A DNA stretch of 64,000 nt from Sipunculus nudus (Eukaryota; Annelida; Sipuncula; Golfingiida; Sipunculidae). The position numbers were made by a program, and so were the translations under genes. Position 1 is the stretch's first letter. Each line of letters opens with the position of its first letter. Under the pieces are notes generated by a model. The model was not told the DNA's origin. It saw nothing but the letters and a program-made list of their open reading frames with translations, and did no database searches. The stretch is taken from contig CM049306.1 of NCBI GenBank assembly GCA_026874595.1, forward strand, positions 109,139,142 through 109,203,141, written 5' to 3'. Below are positions 36,391 through 47,760 of the stretch, in pieces.

Positions 36391-37268
36391 AACTGCCATT
36401 TGAAATGTATATAATAAATATGCTGGATCAGACAAAAACAGACCTGGTGGCTTTGCTATTTACTGATATTGTTGCTTTGTTTTTTGTCCAATGATAATAC
36501 TAAGCCTTCATGTAAAGTAACAGATGTGACAAAAATTCTTGGCTTTAAGAATCTAATAACTACTATCAGAATGCCATATGATTTACATTTCTGTATTTTA
36601 CATCATCACTCTGAGTTAGAGAATCTACTCCCTTTTTGAAACAAGTGATCTGCTGAAGGGAGCTTTTTTTGTAACCATATAAGATCATGGTTGTTGACAC
36701 TTGATGATTCTGGCAAGCAAAAGACACTTGACTAGCTAATAATTAAGTTAAGCTGTAAAACCAGAAACTGAAACATATTCTTTAGAACAACACTGAGCAT
36801 GAATTTGTGACCAGGCCAAGAGCTCTCCACATCAGGGACATTTGAGTACACAGGATTTATATCATATCCATGATCTTCTCTGTCAGAAGCTACTGACAGT
36901 GCATAAGATGTGAAAGCAATGAATTATATCTTCCAGGCAACTGATCCACCAGACACATGACACAGGTACTGATATGGAGTCAAATGATCCTATACAAAAT
37001 GACTAATTACCTACAACTGTCACATGAAAGGCTAAAATTTCATTGCTTTGGCCTGCTTTTGTAAAATTGGCATTCCTGACCTGCGAAGAATATGTTATTG
37101 GTCAAAAGTCCAAAAAACATTCAGCAAAGGAAACCCTTACATATTAACAAACCAAGGCAGCTCAACAAATCTCAGAAAAACAAAATCATACTCCAACACA
37201 GTATAAACTGTAAAGCAAAAGCACCCATAAATCTGTTTTACACAAGTTGACAAAATAAAACTAGAATA
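36391..37268 (-). other. Intron sequence, nothing recognised
   Basis: AT-rich stretch within the TATDN2-like intron, no features supported. Confidence 0.6.
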
Positions 37269-38101
37269 TGGTAGTTGACAAGCAACTACTCTGCCGAAAT
37301 CAGAGTGGTATGGGTGTAGTGAGGCATGGACTGATTGATTGATAAGGGGAAATAGAGTGAGATGTGTTGCATATTAGCAAGGATGTCTGCAAGGTAAACT
37401 TGGTAGGTGGCAAAAGCTTTCCAAGATGTATACACATGCAAAATTTCAGGAGGAGAAACCAAACCATTGCTGAGACGTGATTTTTACCCTCGACACACAG
37501 ATGGACACCATGCAAAAATAGTTCCAGGTGGCACCACCAGTTTTATGTTTGATAGAGAAATCTATAAACATGCAAAATTTCAGGCCTATATATCAAACCA
37601 ATCCTAACATATTAGCATGAATATCTGCAGCTTAAACATGATTGTAGGTGGCACCACCTGTCACATAAACAAGAAATCTATCCAAGATGTAGACATGCAA
37701 AATTTCAGGCATATAAGTCAAACCACTGCTGAGATATGTGTGATTTTAACCCAAGACAGGCAAACAGATGGATGCTGTGCATAAATAGTTTCAGGTGGCA
37801 CCACCAGTTTTTTTGTATGATATGAAGCTATCCAAGAACTACACTCAATAAAAATTTAAGCCCAATTTTTCAAACAAGTCCCAAGATATGAGGGTTTATG
37901 TGTGACGCACAGAAGGATGCTCTGCAGAGAGGAAAGGTCAGAGGTCAACCCAAAAACAGCAGTTCACATGTGACCTTATCATAATTCCGAGTTTCAAGAA
38001 TTTTGTCCAGTAATTATGCAGGAGTTCTCCAGAAACCTATGTGTTGGCTGCAGCAGCTGAAAACATAGTATCCGCCAAACTCTGTTTGGGCAGATACAAT
38101 T
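37269..38101 (+). mobile_element. Tandem-core (pearl/HINE-like) element
   Basis: Starts GGTAGTTGACAAGCAACTAC, CTGCCGAAATCAGAGTGG; ends AAAACATAGTATCCGCCAAA, CTCTG, TTTGGGCAGATACAATTA. The 3' end folds as a hairpin (TATCCGCCAAA against TTTGGGCAGATA). The core carries GGTGGCACCACC boxes near 37528, 37648 and 37795. Same orientation as the copies at 11.5 and 52.2 kb. Confidence 0.8.
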
Positions 38102-38428
38102 ATTCAAAATAGTTTCAATATGCTTTATGCAGTCACTTCAATGTCAGGAAATTCAATATTGATGCTCTACCAATATGGAATGAAACAACAAAGACAGAAT
38201 ACAGTTATACAGCAGTTGTGTGTACTCACCGATAACCATGACAGGACAAATGTTTCTTCTGGAACATTAGCTTTAGCAAGCACATATGTACAAGCAAAGG
38301 AAGGGTAAAATATCTGACAGGTGTCAATTATAATCTGCCGGGTAAAAATCTGTTCCACATCAATAATGAGCTGCTGTGTCTAATGGGTATTATACAAAAG
38401 ATGATACAAGGTTTCAAATAATGCACAC

Positions 38429-38557
38429 CTGGGGGATGATCTGGTGATTCTGTTCTCCATTGACCACTTCCTCGTCCTTTGGAACGAGGCCATCCTCTAC
38501 CCCTCCCTCTCTTAGCTAGTTCACTGTCAACTGGTGCCGATTCCCTCCGCTTCATTT
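38429..38557 (-). CDS. TATDN2: TATDN2-like TatD nuclease, small Arg/Gly-rich exon
   Basis: 129 nt: two bases, 42 codons, one base. Donor CCA G/GTGTGC. It reads MKRRESAPVDSELAKRGRGR then GWPRSKGRGSG and SPDHPP, a basic RG-rich segment suited to nucleic-acid contact (inferred). The acceptor region reads TTTCAAGCAG: either AAG or CAG can serve, differing by one codon and both in frame (Glu, or Ala-Glu). The coordinates assume the downstream CAG; the alternative starts at 38560. Joined left to SSKDF and right to HHLVRRTPTG in the correct phases. Confidence 0.85.
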
Positions 38558-39548
38558 CTGCTTGAAAGGAAATTAATAAGAAGGTAATTAACAGGAATTA
38601 ATTAATAAGGTAATAATAAGAACTATTACAGTAACTTGCATGGCACTGTGCATCTCATGACAAGCACTCAAAGAATAATATGCACAAGAACAATGCATAT
38701 AGTGCCCATTGCATATCTTGTGATCTCTGACCCAAAAAGATATGCTCGTTTTTGCTTATAATGTTATACAGGTGAGAAACTGAACTGGTTAATATTTCTG
38801 TTGAGTTTTACAAAATTCCATCATATTCCTAGAAAGTTACTGCGGCAACATCACAAAGTAGCCTAATGACCTCTGACCTTATTAATTATGGGTGGATTTT
38901 GCCCATATTCTAATTCTGGCGAGAGAACTTATTGGTTAGTAGTTATGGTGTGTTTCATGAAAATCCACCAAAATCTGTTAGTTATCGTGGTGACACAAAA
39001 AGTTAACGGACAGACCTTCAGTATACCATACTACGTCCCATCATATATGGGCATATAAAATCAACTGGTTAAAAACTGTGCCAAACTATTGTACAAACAA
39101 TATTTTTTATTTTTTTTTAAATCATTACATATCATCACAAATGCTCTCCCTATAAAGCCAACTTGCTTTATTTGCATGCTTTATATACAAAATTATGAAA
39201 AAAATTTATATACCCAAACATTATGATAAATATTCAAAATAACTGTAATAACATAAAATAATTTTACAAAGAAATATTATTATCTTGCTAAACATATTTT
39301 TCTCCCTATAAACACTTCCAGAAAAGTTCAAGCAGCTCCAAACAGCATCAGTCAGCACTTTTGTAACATGTACCACTGAAGTTCACGATCAGTTTCCCTG
39401 TCCACACACTTTAATATGCATCACAAAAAAAAACAAAAAAAAAACACAAGTTTTCCAATAAACAGGTACATGACCCCTGTAAAAAATCTTTTATACTCAA
39501 ATTCTAAGCATATCAAAGCCCTACACTTTCCAAGCTTTATGGACTCAC
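38558..39548 (-). other. TATDN2-like intron with a dispersed-repeat fragment
   Basis: 991-bp intron. About 38840-39060 (CACAAAGTAGCCTAATGACC...AAAATCCACCAAAATCTGTTAG...GGACAGACCTTC) is also found, diverged, at 53.70-53.90 kb. Confidence 0.65.
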
Positions 39549-41679
39549 CAAAGTCTTTACTAGAAAATTCAGGAGACCTTCTACAGTTGCCTTTGCGCTT
39601 CTCTCTTCTTCCACTATCTTCTCTTATATAGCCTGACCTGTCAACTGGTGACCATCCCTTGTTCAGACCACCAATCCTTGTGGAATCTTCCCCTTGGCAA
39701 GAGGTAACTCTGTAAGGATCAAAATCTTTTTCATCAGAGTAATGTCCCTTCATCAAATGATCTCCCCTCTGATGTTTCTCGGAGCTTCTGGGTGAACTTT
39801 TCCTCCTTCCAGACTGATCAGTGCTTTTCTGATGGTTCAGATGCTTCTCCACAGAACCCTCTCCAAACTGTGCTTTGTGGAACTGTAGTGAGCGAGGAAA
39901 TGTTTCATGGGGACTCTCTCTGTTTTTACCTTTATTCCTGTGTCCTTTGTTCTTCTTTTTCCCACTCGAGTTTTTCTTGGTCTCACTTGGACTCTCACCT
40001 TTCTTTGATGGGGTTCTGTGAGCTACAGGTTTTTCACTTTCAGTTGGACTCTGGCCTTTCTTTGACCGAGTTTTCTGTGTAACAGAAATTGGACACTGTT
40101 CTGATTCTTTCCTGCCATCAGCCAGACTTTGGCGATTTTTGTATGAAGTCCAATCAATGTTTCTGCTGTGTCCAGTCAATGTATCTACTTTATCAACCTT
40201 TACCTCACGAGAATCACACTCTCTAGAACCTGGATGACTTAGATTACCAGTTTTATCAAAGTACGTCTTTGGCTCAGAGTATCTTCTGTCAAGCCCCTGA
40301 CTTACTCCTTGAATGCTACCTTCCTCAGAAGATACAGATGCTAAACTTTTCAACATAGGGTCTGAGATATCTTCACTGGCATTCAACTTTTCTGTAGATC
40401 CATTCTGGGCATTGCTTGCTTTTTCTCCTGATTCCTTTGTTCTGCTTCTTCGTTTGGGTCCGTATATCCTTCCTTTTGGTCTACTCTTATCTGCCTCAAA
40501 CTGAGATGGAGGTTTTGAACTTGGTTCGGTACACTTTACATCACCTACTTCCACAGTGTTTAGTTCCTTTACACTTGATTCAGTCTTCAATGACTGCTTG
40601 ATGCCAGCTGTTTTTGTTCTTTGATAATCTACCTGAGTATCAATGGAACATGGAGAAGTGTTTCTCTCAGAGAGTTCAGTATCTTTACCATTCAAATTAC
40701 TTTCACAAGCAGCAGCCTTTCTCTTCTGTCCACTCTCTGGACCTGTCTCTTGTTTATTACAGACAGTATCTCCACTCCCTACTTCTTTTTCACAAATATC
40801 AAGTTTCTGTTTGACAGATTTGAACTGTTCCCTTGACCTGTGATATCTGGATTGCTTTTTTGGATATTTTCCTATTCGATGTGCAGATGAATCATCAGTT
40901 TGCTGTTTTTTATCTACACTATGCAGGACACAGTCTGGTGTCTTACTGCCCACTGAACCTCCACTACTAGCACTCGTATCAGCTCTCGTGACAAGAGGAC
41001 TTACTCCATCAGATGAGTTCAATGACTGATTGTGTTTGTCACTAAGTGGGTTGTTATCCTTTTGATTTCTAGCTGTTTTTGAGGAATCTGGGCACTTTTT
41101 CTGTCTGCCTCTACTCCTTGTGAGATTTGTTTGTCCTATTGAAGTACTTCTACAGTCAGGTGAATCAAAGGACTGACCCTTTCTGTCACTAGATGGGGTT
41201 GTAGAAGTTTGTGTGGACAGATTTTTTTTGTCTGTACTATCAGATCCTCTGCCGTGTTGGGTACTTCTACCACAAGTATTTAATGAATGATTCTTTTCAT
41301 TACCAGTACAGCCATTACTGTCTGTGCCCTCAGCATCTACAGAGGTTTCTTGGTTAATGCAAGACTTAGCACCAACATGAGGGCCATTATCTGGAGTATT
41401 ATTCTGTTTGTTACTGGCTGCCGTAGGAAGTGTGTTCTCTGGACTTTTATTGCCAGTATCTGAAGATCTCTTGTCTGGAGGAGTAGTTCTACCAGATGAG
41501 TTCAATCTAGGACAAGTGGTTTCACAAACTGGAGATGCCTCTGGGCACAAGATAGATTTTCGAGCACACAGGATAGACTGTGAGAATATACGAGCTGCAG
41601 CTATATCACCTGTACTTGGCCTCCTCACTCTGCGAGCACTCATTCCCTCCGCATGCTGATCACTACTGCAATCCAGTAT
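39549..41679 (-). CDS. TATDN2: TATDN2-like TatD nuclease, large N-terminal exon
   Basis: 2,131 nt, open throughout: phase 0 at the acceptor (TTGTATTTTTTTCAG) and one base at the donor (G/GTGAGT). It starts ILDCSSDQHAEGMSARRVRR. The first Met codon in this exon is at 41643-41641 in a fair context, so it may be the true start, giving a protein of 1,993 residues; otherwise upstream coding exons add residues. Composition is Ser, Lys, Thr, Gln and Asp rich, with no predicted fold. Features: SRPKGRIYGPKRRSRTKESG (Tyr about residue 394), repeated QSPTESEKP/ESPSETKK phrases, and the basic stretch GKKKNKGHRNKGKNR, a likely nuclear localisation signal. Assignment to the TatD gene rests on splice phase, strand and similar composition; no homology is visible in this part. 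Confidence 0.8.
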
Positions 41680-43850
41680 CTGAAAAAAATACAATTCAAA
41701 TTAAATTTGCAGAAGCATATATGTCTCCCCTCCTACCCCCATCAACAAATTTAACAAAAAAGCATTACCTGAAAAAAATGTCAGACACCCCACATTTTCA
41801 TAGATTTGGTCCACATCAAGGTCATGGTAAATAGTTTTCAAAGACCCCCAAGAACTTGGTGGAAACAAATTTGGAAGAACAAATATGGTTACTGCATCAG
41901 AAGAAATGTTAAAGTCTTAGTATAATTTCAGATGATTTATCTTCAAGATAAAAGCCATGAGAACTTGGATGAAAAAAATTGTCTATCAAATTTGAGAAAA
42001 AATATGCAATATATATCAAAAGTTATCAGGTCAATAAACAAGTGACCCATGGGTCATGCATTCAGCTAACTGAAATAAAAATTTGCTTAAAATAAATAAA
42101 AATAGGCATAACTTGCGATATATGTTACAGTGACCTACTTTTTAGTATGAAAGGAGACTAACCAAGGACCTACCTAGATTTAAAGTAAAAAGTTCCTAGG
42201 TCAAGGGGTTATGATATGTGCCTTGTCAACAACTGGCCAGCTGTAATTTCTGAGTACAAAAATACAATAAAGAAATGTTTAAAAAAAAAAGAAAATGTAG
42301 ATGGCAACACTAGCATTCCACAGCTGAAAGGGCTTTCCATGATCAATAAGCTTGCTGAATTTCCAAAAGATCCATGCAATTATTACTGAGATATTTTATC
42401 TTAAGTTTGAATTTCATACACTGACAGCTGAAAATGTTAAAATTTGCAACTGGTGCATGGTAACAATGTTATATGTGCAATGTTACAGATGTTAAAACAA
42501 CAGTTTTGCAGAAGAAGATTAGTGCAGTCCTCAGTCTGAAATAGGCTTACTAATGGCCACAAGACCAATTTCATGCTGCTTTCTATGAAAGCTGTTTTTG
42601 TCCATAAAAAAACAGGTTGATGTAGGTGTTGCCACAATAACTTTAATTTTCAAACACGAGTCATGTGACCAACTTTTGCACAAAACCTGGTGATGCTAGC
42701 TCCTGTCTTTCCTGAGAGTGTTATGTTCCTATGCTTACTTAGCCAAATGACTAAGTTCAAATTTCTGTACCTCAGCCAAAATTACCTCAAATTGATATAC
42801 AAGTCATGTGACCAACATTTGCATAAAATAGCTCCAGCCATATCTGATACTGTAATTTTAGTATCCATTTTTGGCCAAATGAATATGTTCAGCTTCCTGT
42901 AACTTGGCCAAAATTCAATGAACTGGAAATATTCAAACAATCTTGAGAGAGATTGTTTCAAAGATTATTCCTGTGAAATACTGAACAATTTGGCAGGACA
43001 GTTCTACAGAAGAAGATTTTTACAGTTTTTTTTCGCTTTTTCCCTATAAAATCTCAGTAAATGCAGATAGCAAACAAGGGATCCATGGGTCACATCACTC
43101 AGCTAAATTTTGGAAAATATTAGTAACTGCAAAATATTTTTATTTCTTTTGGTTTTTATGTATATTATCATTAGAAAAGCTATGAGAAAATAGCCCTGCT
43201 AAAATGAAACTGTAAATTATAGAATAATGGACATGAGCTAAACCATTTAGTGATGCACCAAGTGAACAAATAGGCCTATGGTAAGTGTTATATAAAAGAA
43301 ACATTTAAAAAACAAATAATGTGTGAAGGTAATTAAGTTTTCAAAAGTTAAATATATGGCCATATGAGTTAAAAATTAATCCCACAAACTTTAATACTAA
43401 GTTAACAGTGTTATTCACACCAAGGCCCTGCCAACTTTAAGAGATATGAATGAAATGCTACAAAGTATTTATATCTTCTTAAATCTTGTCAGTTAGCACT
43501 TACATTAGATCCCAATATTTTATCACATTTGAATATTAGGATTAAATTCCTGAAATTTTTTTTATTAAAAAAATCAAAATTGTCCAAGTCTCATCAAAAA
43601 GAATTTATTTAACATTAAAATTATAAGATTCATCTTGTTTATTAGTCCTGTATATTGAAGGGGTGGGTGGGGGAGGGGTCTCTGTTGTTACTGCTTGTTG
43701 CTGAAAAAATGTTAATTTTAAGATTCATCTAGTTCATAGTACAGGTCTGTCAACAGAAAGGGGTGGGGGGCAGGAGGGGGGGGGGGGGAGAGATAAAGGC
43801 TCCCTGTGGTATGGTATTAACTGCAGACAGCCTGATCAAGCTCAACTCAG
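41680..43850 (-). other. First intron, proximal part
   Basis: Intron sequence upstream of the large exon. It contains boxes of the ACAAGNGACCCATGGGTCA type at 42032-42070 and 43074-43110, and blocks of phrases such as CATGTGACCAACTTTTGCA and CAGCTTCCTGTAACT that recur at 50.45-51.1 kb, indicating another diverged dispersed repeat. Confidence 0.55.
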
Positions 43851-44475
43851 TGGAGAGAGGGCTTGCCCTAGTGATGGGATTGCATAACATTATGTCAACA
43901 GCCTGGGGAGCATAAAGAGCTGCAGACAATGACCTACAGTGACCAAAGTGGACTGCTTGACAAAGTAAGGTAATACAACAAGAGCCCCCCCCCCCCCCCT
44001 ATTCAATAACTAGCCTAATTTTGCAGCTTTTATTTTCAAATTTCAGATTTTAACAGATTAAATCCTTATGTGCACATGCTGTGAAAATTAAATCCACAGT
44101 ACTTACAGGAAAAAAACGTGCCGTGGCCAAAGTTGGGCAAAATTCAAGGTACCAATTTTTTATTTTTCCTAATATTTTAAAAAATTTTAAAGATTTTGAT
44201 TTAATTTTGGGTAAACAATTAAATTTTGATTAATTAAAGTTATATTACTGGAAAAAAGTCCTTAGTTTTAACATGTTTTGTGTTAAGCGATCAAATATCT
44301 TTCCTGATTTCCTTTACAAAATGCATTGTTTGAGCCCACAACTTTTTTAAATTATATAATACAGACCTTATTTCTGGCATGAACATAGGAACTATATACA
44401 GGAATATTTATGGTTAATATGAGGAAAAACAGATGGGTGGTTTTGATATTAGGCAGTCCTGAATTGTAAAAATAG
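43851..44475. mobile_element. Dispersed repeat (CAATAACTAG family), copy 2
   Basis: Leading part CAGCCTGGGGAGCATAAAGA...GACCTACAGTGACCAAAGTG, ACAACAAGAGC with a run of 15 C, then TTCAATAACTAGCCTAATTT and the shared interior. It breaks off near 44475 (TTGTAAAAATAGGTTTTATT), where SINE-associated sequence begins. Confidence 0.7.
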
Positions 44476-44900
44476 GTTTTATTTTTGGTGGAGGTAACCG
44501 CCTCCATTTTTTAATGCTGTCTTATCTAATTCTTAACCTAAGTATGTACATCTGCAGAGTTTCCATTTCGGTTTGGGACTACTTGACAGGGCGGTAGCAC
44601 TCGCTTCCTATCATTTTTATATCCTGGTGTCACCCAGGCCCGGTGTCTACCGCACCTGCGGGTCCTGGGTGTATAATCATCCCCATTGCTGGGTCATAAC
44701 ACCGAGGAACCCCCCAAAGACGCACTCGTATGTGAGTGAGACACGGCTGTGGGGCACAACCTCCCCATTAAGCCTGCAGAGCGCTCACCCTGGGTGGGGG
44801 CCGACCGTGAAAAACCTCACCGCCTCGGCTGAGATTCGAACCCACGATCTCCCCGCTTTGAGTCCTGCACTCTACCCCTGAGCCACAGAAGCCGGTGCAA
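44476..44900 (-). mobile_element. tRNA-derived SINE
   Basis: On the minus strand the head reads GGCTTCTGTGGCTCAGGGGT, AGAGTGCAGG and, later, GATCGTGGGTTCGAATCTCA. TGGCTCAGGGGTAGAGTG is an A-box and GGGTTCGAATC a B-box of RNA polymerase III, in tRNA spacing (head about 44829-44895). A GC-rich body follows to about 44560, ending in AT-rich sequence. Much higher GC than its surroundings. The 102-aa plus-strand frame is an antisense shadow. Confidence 0.82.
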
Positions 44901-44994
44901 CGAGATTTCACCAGGTATAATGCCTCAATGCTGGACCATTACTTTTCAAGAACATGTGTAACATGTATATGAACAATGCAAGTACTAAACACTA

Positions 44995-45735
44995 AAGGGA
45001 CGCTGTGCAAAAATGGTGGCAGGTGGCACCACCAATTTTGTGTATGATTAAGAGCTATGTGAGATCTATAAACATGCAAAATTTCAGGGGTATATGTCAA
45101 AGCAGTCCTGAGATATAAGCCTGAATGTCTGCAGCATATACATAAATGTAGGTGGCGCCACCTGCCACAAAATCCAGAAAGCTATCCAAGATGTATAATC
45201 CCGCAAAATTTTAGGCAGATATGTCAAACCACTGCCAAGATATGAGTGATTTTATCCCACCGCAAACAAACAGACAGACGCTGTGCAAAAATGTTTGCAG
45301 GTGGTGCCACCACTTTTGCATATGATTAAGAGCTATGTGAGATCTATACACATGCAAAATTTTTGCCCAATCGTTAAAATGGTTCCTGAGATATGAGCTT
45401 GGGTCTGCAGCGAAAATTTGAATGTAGGTGGCGCCACCTGTCATAAACTCATGAAAGCTGTCAAGGATGTATAAACCTGCAAAATATCAGGTGGATAAGT
45501 CAAACCACTGCCGAGATATGAGTGATTTTATCCCAAGGCAGATGAACAGATGGAAGCTGTGCAAAAATGGTTACAGGTGGCACCACCAGTTTTGTGTATA
45601 ATAAAGAGCTATGGTAGATCTATACACATGCAAAATTTTGGCCCAACTGGTCAAATGGTGCCTGAGATATGAGCTTGGATGTCTGCAGCTTAAACGTGAA
45701 TGTAGGTGGCACCACCTGTCATAAAATCAAACAAG
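44995..45735. repeat. Tandem core of the pearl/HINE-like family
   Basis: About five boxes of the GGTGGCNCCACC type (near 45019, 45151, 45299, 45426, 45575 and 45703) with the family phrases AGAGCTATGTGAGATCTATA, ACATGCAAAATTT and CCGAGATATGAG. Alternating spacing near 130 and 148 bp as in the 11.5-kb copy. Neither terminus is present. Confidence 0.8.
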
Positions 45736-45765
45736 GGACCCATGGGTCATGGCGCTCAGCTGATC
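45729..45765 (+). mobile_element. Copy of the GACCCATGGGTC terminal box
   Basis: ACAAGGGACCCATGGGTCAT then GGCGCTCAGCTGATCGTGA. It directly abuts the tandem core at its left. Confidence 0.7.
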
Positions 45766-46060
45766 GTGATTGGACTATAAATGTATAAATACTATATTCA
45801 GTTGATAAAGCTTATGAATATCATGGACATGTTGGGCTATTATAAAGGAATGTAATGTGATATGTGAGTAAATGATAAATGAAATAACCTGACTGATGGA
45901 TTATTAGAGTCAAATATAGTGGTTTATTTTTTATTTATTTAGGAGGGGTTGAAAATTGTGATATATTTGAGCAAATATGAATGCAATGACAGCAGTAATA
46001 AGCAGTAGTAGAATGATGATAAGGCTATTTGTTGAAGGATCTAAAGTGTATGGTAGTCTG
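45766..46060. other. Intron sequence before the duplication
   Basis: AT-rich, nothing recognised. Confidence 0.5.
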
Positions 46061-46970
46061 CAAGCTTTCAATTTGACAGATATGATGTTTGATTAACTTT
46101 GCTGATGAAGTGATTTATGAATTTGTGACTGTATGACACAATATCTCTTTAGTCTTGACAAGGTACATTATTGTGATGCCCACTATGTCTACATATTACA
46201 CAATATTGACATAATTTCTGGCATGTACATAGGTACCTATGGACGAATAGTTATACAAAATATTAAAGAATGAATATATCTGTTTCATCTTGTTCTTGCT
46301 TACTGAGGCTGACTTTGGGATGGGGTTCAGAGAAGGGAAAAGTGAGGGCAGCTCGAAGGTGGATGTAGAAATATTCTATTGTAATGTTTTTCATTTATAT
46401 AAGAATATGAAAAGCTAAGAGGAAAGGGGCCCTCCTACTTGGTTATAGTAAAGTTCTAAATATATGATATCAACTAATACTCTGACAAGACTGTCATGAA
46501 GAAAAACAGTAAATGCAAGCTTTCAATTTGACAGATATGATGTTATGATTAACTATGCTGATGAAGTGATTCATGAATTTGTGACTGTATGACACAATAT
46601 CTCTTTAGTCTTGACAAGGTACATTATTGTGATGCCCACTATGTCTACATATTACACAATATTTACATAATTTTTGGCATGTACATAGGTACCTATGGAC
46701 GAATAGTTATACAAAATATTAAAGTATGAATAAATCTGATTCATCTTGTTCATGCTTACTGAGGCTGACTTTGGGACGGGGTTCGGAGAAGGGAAAAGTG
46801 AGGGCAGCACGAAGGTGGATGTAGAAATATTCTAATGTAATGTTTTTCATTTATATAAGAATATGAAAAGCTAAGAGGAAAGGAGCCCTCCTACTTGGTT
46901 ATAGTAAAGTTCTAAATATATGATTGCAATTAATACTCTGACAAGACTGTCATGAAGAAAAACAGTAAAA
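46061..46970. repeat. 455-bp direct tandem duplication
   Basis: CAAGCTTTCAATTTGACAGA occurs at 46061 and 46516, and sequence stays nearly identical through GACACAATATCTCTTTAGTC, GGTACCTATGGACGAATAG and GACAAGACTGTCATGAAG. Only scattered substitutions and small indels separate the copies, so the event is recent. Non-coding. Confidence 0.88.
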
Positions 46971-47235
46971 GTTTTGAGATACTGTAATGCATATGAAAAT
47001 TTACAGATGGACAGGCAAGTGGACAGAATGGACTAATACCTTTATTTCACTGAGGGGGTAGTGCAGGGCAGAGGAGAAGCCTGCTGGTAGTGGCCAAGCT
47101 GACCCAAGGCAAGATGCCTGGGGTGGGTTACATAATGCAAGTGAAGGCTGTACTACTAGGTTGGCTAGATGTAAACAACACTTGATATGGTGTATGAAAA
47201 CATGAATAAAAGCTATTCTTTCCAATCAATTTCTT
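46971..47235. other. Intron sequence, nothing recognised
   Basis: Includes GACAGGCAAGTGGACAGAAT; no feature supported. Confidence 0.5.
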
Positions 47236-47760
47236 TGAAATTTCAGATTTTAAAAGATTAAATCCTTATGTATATATGCTGTGAAAATTTAATAAACAGT
47301 GCCAAAGTTGGACAAAAATTTAAGGTATTGATTTTTTATTTATGCTAATAACTTGAAAAATTTGCAAAATTCAGATCTAATTTTGGGTAAACACTTGAAT
47401 CTTGTGAAATAAAGTTATATTCCTGAAAAAAAAAGTCTCTAGGTTCAGCAATTCTCATGTTAGGTGAGTAAATATATTTCCTGATTTTTAAAAAAATTGC
47501 ATTACGTTTTGGCCCATAACTTCAAAATAATAGCCAATACTGACCTAATTTTTGGTATGTTGGTAGAAAATGTATGAAAGAAAGTGAATACTAAATACAA
47601 TCAAAAACAGATCAGTGGTTTTGATATTAGGCAGCCTTGAAGTGTAACATAGCTTTTTTTATGAAAAACAGAGTTTTTTTTCCTTAATATCTCGAAGGAA
47701 CGAAGTCCTAATGACCAAATTTTTGGTATGGTACGAGATTTTGGGGACATCTAAAATTAT
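47236..47760. mobile_element. Dispersed repeat (CAATAACTAG family), diverged partial copy
   Basis: Shares AGATTAAATCCTTATGTATA, GATATTAGGCAGCCTTGAAG and CGAAGGAACGAAGTCC with the other copies but is more decayed and lacks both ends. Confidence 0.65.

Noticed and set aside
44573-44881. 102-aa plus-strand frame
   Set aside because: Antisense to the tRNA-derived SINE; its last part is the complement of the tRNA-like B-box.
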